From contig JAQCEM010000049.1 of the NCBI GenBank assembly GCA_027729635.1, positions 1-11,678 of the forward strand: a stretch of 11,678 bases of DNA, read 5' to 3'. Position numbers and translations under genes: made by a program. This DNA comes from Casp-actino8 sp001510335. GTDB taxonomy: Bacteria; Actinomycetota; Acidimicrobiia; Acidimicrobiales; Ilumatobacteraceae. This document shows, piece by piece, positions 6,542-11,678 of the stretch (the stretch's first letter is position 1; every line of letters begins with the position of its first letter). Under the pieces are notes generated by a model, which had not been told where the DNA came from, made no database searches, and was given only the letters and a program-made list of their open reading frames with translations.

Positions 6542-7541
6542 CAATGAGGCCCCATTCAAAAGCCTTTTGTGCATCAATCGCTCGGCCAGTCAGCGCCAAC
6601 CATGTAGTTCGTTGTCGCCCAATACGTCTCGGCAAGCTTGCCGTTCCGCCTGCACCCGGAACAAGACCTAAAGCGATCTCGGGAAGACAAAATCGAGTTT
6701 CGCGATTTGCAACAACCCATCCCGCGAAGGCGGCAAGTTCAACACCGGCACCGAAGTTTTCACCATGCATTTCACAACGCATTTTTGTCCCGAGGCGTTC
6801 TCGAAGGATATTGAGACTTACCGCAACATTCGAAGTCAACCTAGAGATGTGCGTCGATATCGAATCCGTAAAAGACCCAAATTCATCAAGGTCACCACCA
6901 CTTGAAAAGTTAGAACCTGCCCCACGCAACGTGACGGACTGAATGCTCTCATCAATTAATGCAACCTGCAGTATTTCTGCAAGTGCAGTCCTCATGTTTG
7001 ATGAAAAGGCGTTTCGTCGTGCTGGACGATTGAGAGTCACTGTGAGGTGATTGTCTAATCGCTCACTCAATACTTCTGCTTCTCCCGCAACTTCGCTTTC
7101 TCTGCCGACTCGGTGATTTTTCCACTGCGCGAATTCGGCACCACCTTGTAAGAGTGAGTAAGTCGTCGACTCGGCAATCAAAGATTCTTCGATTGTTCGG
7201 TTTTCGACCCCACGTAACAACAACACCGCGGCGAGAGCTGCTTGAGGGGACCGTTCAATAGTTGTCAAAATCTCATCTAATTCGTCATCTTCGTCAACAA
7301 CGACATCGCAATGAGTCGTTAGGTCAAATTCGCTTCCTCGGCGGCCCACCACAATGCATGGAATTGACCCGATGGGGGCCACATTGTTGATTGAGTCGGT
7401 ATCAACGAGGGCCACTGTCACGCCCCGAAATGGGCTGAGTGACTCGCGATCGAGCTCACAACGGTTAGAGAATTCAGGGGTTGAGAACTGAGCAAGCACC
7501 TTGGCAGAATACGCCTCGTCAAGCATTTGAAAAGTGTTCAT
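6525..7541 (-). CDS. Enoyl-CoA hydratase/isomerase (crotonase) family protein with N-terminal extension
   Basis: Predicted 338-residue cytoplasmic enzyme. The crotonase fold starts near residue 160 (LDNHLTVTLNRPARRNAFS). Its oxyanion-hole segments are NFSSGGDLDEF (211-221) and HGENFGAGVELAAF (259-272). E268 and E288 (in LPEIALGLVPGAGGT) fall at the two glutamates that catalyse water addition in rat enoyl-CoA hydratase, so hydratase activity is plausible. It ends soon after GRAIDAQKAFEWGLIDEI, lacking the usual C-terminal helices (typical core about 260 residues, here about 180). The first 160 residues (VTVALVDTDS, PCIVVG, CDVVVDEDDELDEIL, AALAAVLLLRG, ESTTYSLLQGGAEFAQW) form a separate alpha/beta region that I associate with actinobacterial crotonases but cannot name. 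The ATG at 7541 follows an in-frame TGA by one codon and has no clear Shine-Dalgarno sequence. It is the first gene of the apparent minus-strand operon. Confidence 0.85.
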   Translation of the reverse strand: MNTFQMLDEAYSAKVLAQFSTPEFSNRCELDRESLSPFRGVTVALVDTDSINNVAPIGSIPCIVVGRRGSEFDLTTHCDVVVDEDDELDEILTTIERSPQAALAAVLLLRGVENRTIEESLIAESTTYSLLQGGAEFAQWKNHRVGRESEVAGEAEVLSERLDNHLTVTLNRPARRNAFSSNMRTALAEILQVALIDESIQSVTLRGAGSNFSSGGDLDEFGSFTDSISTHISRLTSNVAVSLNILRERLGTKMRCEMHGENFGAGVELAAFAGWVVANRETRFCLPEIALGLVPGAGGTASLPRRIGRQRTTWLALTGRAIDAQKAFEWGLIDEISA

Positions 7542-7671
7542 TGATCAGGTCTGGATCAAACATCTCAACAAGTTGCAAGACACCGCATTCACATTGCGTG
7601 CGTTCAAAGACTTCAAGTTCTGACCCAACTCCCCCAGCGTGTGAACCGTTGTTCGACTTCACATTTGGCAT
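7519..7671 (-). CDS. Possible 50-residue small protein
   Basis: A short frame lies just ahead of the crotonase gene and overlaps its start by 23 bp in another frame. The predicted peptide contains ERTQCECGVLQLVEMFDPDL, with a Cys-x-Cys pair and an ordered-looking C-terminal half. There is no ribosome binding site before the ATG at 7671. The frame also overlaps the promoter and SOS-like site on the opposite strand. It could equally be a chance frame; the call rests only on composition and position. Confidence 0.22.
   Translation of the reverse strand: MPNVKSNNGSHAGGVGSELEVFERTQCECGVLQLVEMFDPDLINEHFSNA
7643..7654. promoter_or_regulatory. Second GAAC-N4-GTTC site (possible LexA box)
   Basis: GAACCGTTGTTC has the GAAC-N4-GTTC core, and the right half extends to GTTCGA as in the mycobacterial SOS-box consensus (10 of 12 defined positions over the full site). 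It lies in the divergent region between the crotonase and helicase genes, 10 bases upstream of the predicted -35 of the helicase promoter. Its position is not ideal for simple repression of that promoter. LexA binding is inferred. Confidence 0.4.
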
Positions 7672-7692
7672 ACAACACGTTTGGGGTATATC
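7665..7692 (+). promoter_or_regulatory. Predicted promoter of the helicase gene
   Basis: TTGGCA (7665-7670, 5 of 6 with TTGACA) and TATATC (7687-7692, 4 of 6 with TATAAT) are 16 bases apart. Transcription would start near 7699, giving a leader of about 35 bases before the helicase ATG. Confidence 0.5.
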
Positions 7693-7733
7693 AGCCGTAG
7701 GCTGGACAACCTTACAGAGCAGGAGAAACGCTC

Positions 7734-9551
7734 ATGGATACATCAACCAGCGTGGACACCGGCTTTGCCGATTTAGGACTACGTCCAGAGATACTTAAGG
7801 CCCTGGCGGGCCTTGGCTACGAGGAACCGACGCCTATTCAACGCGAGGCCATTCCCCACATGATTAACGGCAAAGACCTTTTGGGTCAAGCCGCAACCGG
7901 TACCGGTAAAACAGCAGCGTTTGCGTTGCCGATTTTGCAGTTACTTGAAATGAATAACGATCGACCATCGCCCGTGGCGTTGGTTCTCGTGCCAACCCGC
8001 GAACTTGCAATGCAAGTGTCAGAGGCCATCTATAAGTACGGACACGATCTTCGTGCCCGTTGCGTTCCGATTTACGGTGGTCAACCCATCGGACGTCAGA
8101 TTGATGCTTTGAGTCGCGGCACTCACGTTGTGGTGGCAACACCAGGTCGTGCACTTGATCACATTCGCAAGAAGACGCTCAAGCTTGAGCACATCCAAAT
8201 GGTGGTTCTCGACGAGGCCGACGAAATGCTCGACATGGGATTCGCCGAAGATCTTGAAGCAATTCTTGAATCGACTCCGAAAGAACGCCAGACGGTTTTG
8301 TTCTCCGCAACAATGCCGCCACGTATTGATGCCATTGCGCGTCGCCATCAGCGCGATCCAATTCGTATCACGATTCAGCGTTCAACAACCGAAGCAGGTA
8401 CCTCACCATTGGTGAAGCAGTCGGCGTACATGATTCCGCGTCACCACAAGGCTGCGGCTCTTGGCCGCATCCTTGACATTGAAGCACCAGAAGCAGCCAT
8501 TGTTTTCTGTCGTACTCGCGGCGAAGTTGATCAACTCACCGAAACGCTCAATGGTCGCGGTTACCGCGCTGAAGCGCTTCATGGTGGAATGGATCAAGAA
8601 CAGCGTGATCGCGTTATGGGTCGAGTTCGTTCTGGCGTCGCCGAGTTGCTCATTGCAACCGACGTTGCTGCGCGTGGTCTTGACATTGATCACTTGACTC
8701 ACGTTGTCAACTACGACGTGCCTTCGGCTCCCGAGTCGTACGTGCACCGTATTGGACGCGTTGGTCGTGCCGGACGCGAAGGTGTCGCGATTACTTTGGC
8801 CGAACCTCGTGAACAGCGCATGTTGCAAAACATTGAGCGCCTGACCAAGATCAAGATTCCATTTGAAAAAGTGCCTTCGGTCGAAGCACTGCGTGCTCGT
8901 CAGATGGAACTCACCACTGAGACTTTGCGCGAAGCACTGGCCGGCGAGACTCAAGAACGATTTGAATCAGTCTTGACCGACTTGTTGCAAGAGTTCAACA
9001 TCGAACAGATTGCACTGGCGGCCATCAAGCTCACGCATGATGCCGAACAGTCATCACTTGACGAAGTGGACATCCCCGACTTGTCAAACGGTGATCCCCG
9101 TGATCGTCGTGATCGTGGCGACCGCCGCGATGGACGAGATGGTCGTGACGGTCGACGTGATGATCGTCGCGGTGATAGCCGCGGAGATAGTCGCGAGCGT
9201 TTTGATCGCAGCGGCAGTAACGATCGCAGCAGTCGTTTTGGTCGCGATGAGCGCCCCGACCGCGGTGGACGTTTTGAACGTGGACCGGCTCGCGGACGTG
9301 GCTCGGGCCCGACCGCCAAGTTGTATGTCGGACTCGGCCGCAAGGCTGGCATCCGCCCTCAGGACTTAGTCGGAGCAATCGCCAATGAAAGCGGAATTTC
9401 TGGTCGCGACATCGGTGACATCAAAGTGTCCGATCAGTTCTCGATCGTTGAAGTTCCGGGTAACGAGATGGACAACATCTTGAACACCATGAAGAACGTC
9501 AGCATCCGCGGCAAAAAAGCCAACGTCCGCTTGTATCGAGATGAACGCTGA
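7734..9551 (+). CDS. deaD: DEAD-box ATP-dependent RNA helicase with DbpA-type RNA-binding domain
   Basis: Predicted 605-residue cytoplasmic helicase that unwinds short RNA duplexes, likely in ribosome assembly or mRNA handling. Every core motif is present: F11 and the Q motif (GYEEPTPIQ, 28-36), ATGTGKT (54-60), PTREL (87-91), GG (115-116), TPGR (136-139), DEAD (160-163), SAT (191-193), IVFCRT (256-261), ATDVAARGLDI (308-318) and HRIGRVGRAG (338-347). A dimerisation-type helical region (about 365-445) follows. Then comes a linker (455-524) built of Asp-Arg-Gly units. The C-terminal domain (527-605) starts AKLYVGLGRKAGI and is of DbpA RNA-binding type, as in DeaD/CsdA. AGGAG at 7721-7725, 8 bases before the ATG, fixes the start. 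The next gene overlaps it by 11 bp. The assignment to DeaD/CsdA rather than another paralogue is by architecture. Confidence 0.96.
   Translation: MDTSTSVDTGFADLGLRPEILKALAGLGYEEPTPIQREAIPHMINGKDLLGQAATGTGKTAAFALPILQLLEMNNDRPSPVALVLVPTRELAMQVSEAIYKYGHDLRARCVPIYGGQPIGRQIDALSRGTHVVVATPGRALDHIRKKTLKLEHIQMVVLDEADEMLDMGFAEDLEAILESTPKERQTVLFSATMPPRIDAIARRHQRDPIRITIQRSTTEAGTSPLVKQSAYMIPRHHKAAALGRILDIEAPEAAIVFCRTRGEVDQLTETLNGRGYRAEALHGGMDQEQRDRVMGRVRSGVAELLIATDVAARGLDIDHLTHVVNYDVPSAPESYVHRIGRVGRAGREGVAITLAEPREQRMLQNIERLTKIKIPFEKVPSVEALRARQMELTTETLREALAGETQERFESVLTDLLQEFNIEQIALAAIKLTHDAEQSSLDEVDIPDLSNGDPRDRRDRGDRRDGRDGRDGRRDDRRGDSRGDSRERFDRSGSNDRSSRFGRDERPDRGGRFERGPARGRGSGPTAKLYVGLGRKAGIRPQDLVGAIANESGISGRDIGDIKVSDQFSIVEVPGNEMDNILNTMKNVSIRGKKANVRLYRDER
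9097..9305 (+). repeat. Low-complexity Asp-Arg-Gly coding repeat in the helicase
   Basis: Irregular tandem units of CGTGATCGT/GGTCGCGAT type encode RDRRD, GRDGRDG and similar runs at residues 455-524. Such charged linkers in DEAD-box proteins are usually disordered and bind RNA. The repeat also creates long, spurious open frames on the other strand. Confidence 0.75.
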
Positions 9552-9948
9552 AGTAGCTCACAACCGTTATGTCTTGTTCACCACTTTCCGCAAAAGCGGA
9601 GTGGCGGTCAAGACGGCGGTGTGGATTGCTCCCTTGGGTGTGAACGAATTTGGAGATAACGAAGCCTGTTTCACCGTTGGTGGTGAATCAGGCAAAGTCA
9701 AACGCCTGCGCAACAACCCGAACGTCACACTGCAAAAGTGTGATGTTCGTGGTCGAGTGGTTACCGGCACTCCAGTCGTTGAGGCAACTGCCCGAGTTGT
9801 CACTGGTGCCGATTGCGAACCCATCAATATGGCAATGCGCAACAAGTACAAGATCCAGTTTCGAATGTTGGAATGGTCGAGTGCTATCACGTCAAAGATC
9901 AAGCGTCAGTCTGTTGCTGATGCTGCGGTCATTGTTACGTTTAACTAG
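9541..9948 (+). CDS. PPOX-class, probably F420-dependent oxidoreductase
   Basis: Predicted 135-residue protein of the pyridoxamine-5'-phosphate-oxidase-like split beta-barrel fold. It shows the typical sequence of elements: a first strand YVLFTTFRKSG (10-20), VAVKTAVWIAPLG (21-33), ACFTVGGESGKVKRLRNNPNVTLQKCDVRGRV (42-73) and a closing helix with strand. The SGKVKRLRNNPNV segment is characteristic of the short F420-binding actinobacterial branch (Rv2061-like), so F420 rather than FMN is the likely cofactor. Substrate is unknown. The ATG overlaps the end of the helicase gene (11 bp) and has no clear ribosome binding site, so coupled translation is likely. Its 3' end overlaps the convergent deacetylase-family gene by 8 bp. 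Confidence 0.85.
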   Translation: MNAEVAHNRYVLFTTFRKSGVAVKTAVWIAPLGVNEFGDNEACFTVGGESGKVKRLRNNPNVTLQKCDVRGRVVTGTPVVEATARVVTGADCEPINMAMRNKYKIQFRMLEWSSAITSKIKRQSVADAAVIVTFN

Positions 9949-10861
9949 TCGCAATGCCTGCATAAACGCGAGCTGCTTCTTCAGCAGTGATGCGGTGCAA
10001 TTCTGCAACATCTCGCTTCGTAAATGAGTCACCGCTATAGCCGCCGGCTAAAACCCAGACGATTGGCAAATTGTGCGACTTGGACCATTCAAAAACCATC
10101 GCCTCGCGTCGACGAATAACTTCAGTGTTGATACCGGTGACACCACCTGCTTTTTCATGCGGATCCATGCCGGCGTTGTAGATCACTAGGTCTATTGATT
10201 GCGGGTCGGCGATATCAGAAAGACTCTGCTCGATCGTTGAGAGATATTCACTTGCTCCAACAATTTTCAGTTGGGCAAATGGAGCATTGTGATACTGGTC
10301 AAATGACGACACCGAAACATCAACTTGTTCAATGCCATCAATATTTTGATCACGCAACAATCCAATGAGTTCTTTCGTACCACCGCCGCAGTGCGCATCA
10401 AGGTCGAGAATCAAAACTCGTTGTGCACCAAGTTTCAATGCTCGACGTGCTCCAATGACCAAACCATTAAAGGTGCAAAAACCAGAACTGCTGTCGTACT
10501 TCGCGTGATGCAAACCACTTGAAAGTGATCCCGCACATCCACCATTCTCAAGGACGGCTTCAACTGCCCGCAGAACTCCGCCGGTCGTTGCGAGTACTGA
10601 TGTAGCCGATTCGTCGTCTCCAGAGAACTGGCCACCACAACCATTCAAAACTTGATCGACATAAAACTCATCATGCACAGCGACGATGTCACTTCGAGTC
10701 GCTGGTGCTGGACTAACTACTTCGGTTCCAGGTATCGGATTGACAGTGAGCAAATGAGCTAACTCGCCGGCTTTGCTGATGGTGTCAAACCCTCCGTCCA
10801 CAACGAAATCTGGCGAGAAATAGATGGGCATCTGGGACCCGGTCTCTTGGTGCTGGTTCAT
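9941..10861 (-). CDS. Histone deacetylase/acetoin-utilisation family amidohydrolase
   Basis: Predicted 306-residue zinc hydrolase of the arginase/deacetylase fold. SSGLHHAKYDSSSGFCTFNG (114-133) carries the His-His pair of the active site (H118, H119). LDLDAHCGGGT (152-162) gives zinc ligands D155 and H157. YNAGMDPHE (228-236) gives the third ligand, D233. LAGGY (271-275) supplies the transition-state tyrosine, Y275. All catalytic residues are present. Family members remove acetyl or related acyl groups from amines such as acetylpolyamines or acetyl-lysine; the substrate here is not predictable. The frame extends upstream to 10957, but the ATG at 10861 is preceded by AAGGGA at good spacing and homology begins after it. 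The gene ends inside the last codons of the PPOX gene, with no room for a terminator between them. Confidence 0.88.
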   Translation of the reverse strand: MNQHQETGSQMPIYFSPDFVVDGGFDTISKAGELAHLLTVNPIPGTEVVSPAPATRSDIVAVHDEFYVDQVLNGCGGQFSGDDESATSVLATTGGVLRAVEAVLENGGCAGSLSSGLHHAKYDSSSGFCTFNGLVIGARRALKLGAQRVLILDLDAHCGGGTKELIGLLRDQNIDGIEQVDVSVSSFDQYHNAPFAQLKIVGASEYLSTIEQSLSDIADPQSIDLVIYNAGMDPHEKAGGVTGINTEVIRRREAMVFEWSKSHNLPIVWVLAGGYSGDSFTKRDVAELHRITAEEAARVYAGIATS

Positions 10862-11044
10862 AGCTGTCCCTTCAACGGTGATCGGCGGAAAACTCCGTCT
10901 TACATAAACGCTCAAAAGGGCCAAAAATGTGCTCTCAGAAACTAGGTCCAAAGTCATGCACGCGAACGCACATTTATTGCCGCACTGATCGTTTTATTTG
11001 TAACAACAACCAGACATCGAACAAATGACAGACATGGAGCAGTT
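10862..11044. other. Divergent intergenic region
   Basis: This is 183 bases between the deacetylase-family gene (minus) and the NYN gene (plus). It must hold both promoters. AAGGGA before 10861 and GGAG at 11036-11039 are the ribosome binding sites. No clear promoter hexamer pair or operator was seen, and the short minus-strand frame at 10954-11142 has no support. Confidence 0.4.
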
Positions 11045-11527
11045 ATGAATAAGTCAGCATTCACGCCCAATCGCCCACTGCACATTCTTGATATCGACAA
11101 TGTTCTCGGTGACCCCATGGCCACCGACGTCAATCTCATCAATCAATGCCTTGGCGACTATCGCTCACAAACTGGTTATCGCACCGGCGACCATGTCGTC
11201 GTCGGTACGGGCTGTAATGCGCTTCATGTCTACGCCGTGCAATCGTGTTGGCCCGCAGTTCAATACGTCCGTCGATCCGGACCCGATGGCGCCGACTTCG
11301 CGCTCATTGAGCAAGCCTTAATCGCCCTCGATCGAGGACGATATAGCCACTTCATTTTGGGTTCGGGCGATGGCCGATTCGCCGAGCTCGTTGACACGAT
11401 CACTTCCAAGGGATTTCCCGTTGTTGTGGCCTCTCGTCCCAGCGCGTTGTCGTGGAAACTGCGTCAACGGGCTGGACGCAATCTGATCTATTTGCCCGAA
11501 AATGAAGGGGTTTTGGGCATGATCTAG
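11045..11527 (+). CDS. NYN/PIN-like domain protein, putative ribonuclease
   Basis: Predicted 160-residue single-domain protein. HILDIDNVLG (13-22) with D16, D18 and N19, GPDGADFALIE (79-89) with D81 and D84, and GSGDGRFAELVDTITSKGF (106-124) with D109 match the acidic metal-binding positions and order of NYN (LabA-like/PIN-like) domains. KGFPVVVASRPSALSWKLRQRAGRNLIYLP (122-151) fits the last strand-helix-strand. Such domains cut RNA using Mg2+. GGAG at 11036-11039, 5 bases before the ATG, supports the start. The gene is followed by a possible terminator, so it is probably transcribed alone. The nuclease role is inferred from motifs; nothing indicates the target RNA. Confidence 0.75.
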   Translation: MNKSAFTPNRPLHILDIDNVLGDPMATDVNLINQCLGDYRSQTGYRTGDHVVVGTGCNALHVYAVQSCWPAVQYVRRSGPDGADFALIEQALIALDRGRYSHFILGSGDGRFAELVDTITSKGFPVVVASRPSALSWKLRQRAGRNLIYLPENEGVLGMI

Positions 11528-11551
11528 AACAAGTCTGGCAACTGGTGTGCT

Positions 11552-11592
11552 ATCGGTCGCCGATTGTTAACGGCGTGTTGACTTTTTGTTTT
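11552..11592 (+). terminator. Possible terminator of the NYN gene
   Basis: Two mutually exclusive 5-bp stems are possible: ATCGG/CCGAT (11552-11556 with 11560-11564) and CGCCG/CGGCG (11558-11562 with 11571-11575). A T-rich stretch follows at 11583-11592. It starts 25 bases after the stop codon. The stems are short. Confidence 0.35.
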
Positions 11593-11622
11593 CTTTGGTA
11601 CCGACAACCCTCAACTGCGACT

Positions 11623-11657
11623 AAGGTCTTACTGACGGCCGACCCTAGGCCGACCTT
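11623..11657 (+). promoter_or_regulatory. Possible leader hairpin before the last gene
   Basis: AAGGTC (11623-11628) pairs with GACCTT (11652-11657), and inside it GGCC (11637-11640) pairs with GGCC (11648-11651). The sequence also contains an exact direct repeat, GGCCGACC (11637-11644 and 11648-11655). The structure ends two bases before the ribosome binding site, so it could affect translation or be a protein-binding site. Confidence 0.3.
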
Positions 11658-11670
11658 GAGGGAGGAACAT

Positions 11671-11678
11671 ATGAAAAG
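11671..11678 (+). CDS. Start of a gene cut by the window edge
   Basis: Only ATGAAAAG is visible (Met-Lys and part of a third codon). AGGGAGG at 11659-11665, 5 bases before the ATG, is the strongest ribosome binding site in the window and makes a real gene likely. A Met-Lys start is common in proteins with signal peptides, but nothing can be said about the product. Confidence 0.55.

Noticed and set aside
8951..9378. Two long minus-strand open frames opposite the helicase linker
   Set aside because: They arise from the Asp-Arg-Gly codon repeat; the products are low-complexity Arg/Ser- or His/Asp-rich and match nothing.
10862..10957. N-terminal extension of the deacetylase-family frame (32 extra codons)
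   Set aside because: The ATG at 10861 has AAGGGA at proper spacing, and family similarity starts after it.

Overview
The window reads as chromosome of an Actinomycetota bacterium. The pointers are a 13E12/DUF222-type HNH endonuclease, an F420-type PPOX-fold protein, and an actinobacterial style of CoA-transferase and crotonase genes. Base composition is mixed (about half G+C by eye), so a moderate-GC actinobacterial lineage such as Acidimicrobiia is a reasonable guess, but it is inference. No rRNA, tRNA, CRISPR array, insertion sequence or intact prophage gene was found.

Left part (1-3321). A DUF222/HNH endonuclease gene lies on the minus strand, and a perfect 14-bp palindrome of LexA/SOS-box type covers its start codon. 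A gene-poor stretch of about 430 bp follows. Then come a minus-strand phytanoyl-CoA-dioxygenase-like oxygenase and a plus-strand Nudix hydrolase resembling human MTH1. These two are divergent and only 34 bp apart. The Nudix gene converges on a small orphan gene, with hairpins between them.

Middle part (3322-7733). The minus strand carries an apparent operon in the order crotonase-family enzyme, family III (CaiB-like) CoA-transferase, and a 503-residue coiled-coil protein of unknown function. The genes overlap (17 bp, then a 4-bp ATGA overlap), so they are probably translationally coupled. The CoA-transferase looks circularly permuted and the crotonase carries an extra N-terminal region of about 160 residues. 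Downstream is an A+T-rich spacer with a 12-bp inverted repeat and a 10-bp direct repeat, just ahead of a 126-residue orphan gene.

Right part (7734-11678). A DEAD-box RNA helicase with an Arg/Asp/Gly-rich linker and a DbpA-type RNA-binding domain is followed, with an 11-bp overlap, by a PPOX-class (probably F420-dependent) oxidoreductase. A histone-deacetylase-family amidohydrolase gene on the minus strand overlaps the PPOX gene tail to tail by 8 bp. A NYN/PIN-like putative ribonuclease gene follows on the plus strand. The window ends just inside a further plus-strand gene, of which only a strong ribosome binding site and the first codons are visible.

The best candidates for something undescribed are the 503-residue coiled-coil protein coupled to acyl-CoA genes, the repeat array upstream of the 126-residue orphan, and two GAAC-N4-GTTC sites that could place the HNH gene, and less surely the helicase region, under LexA control.
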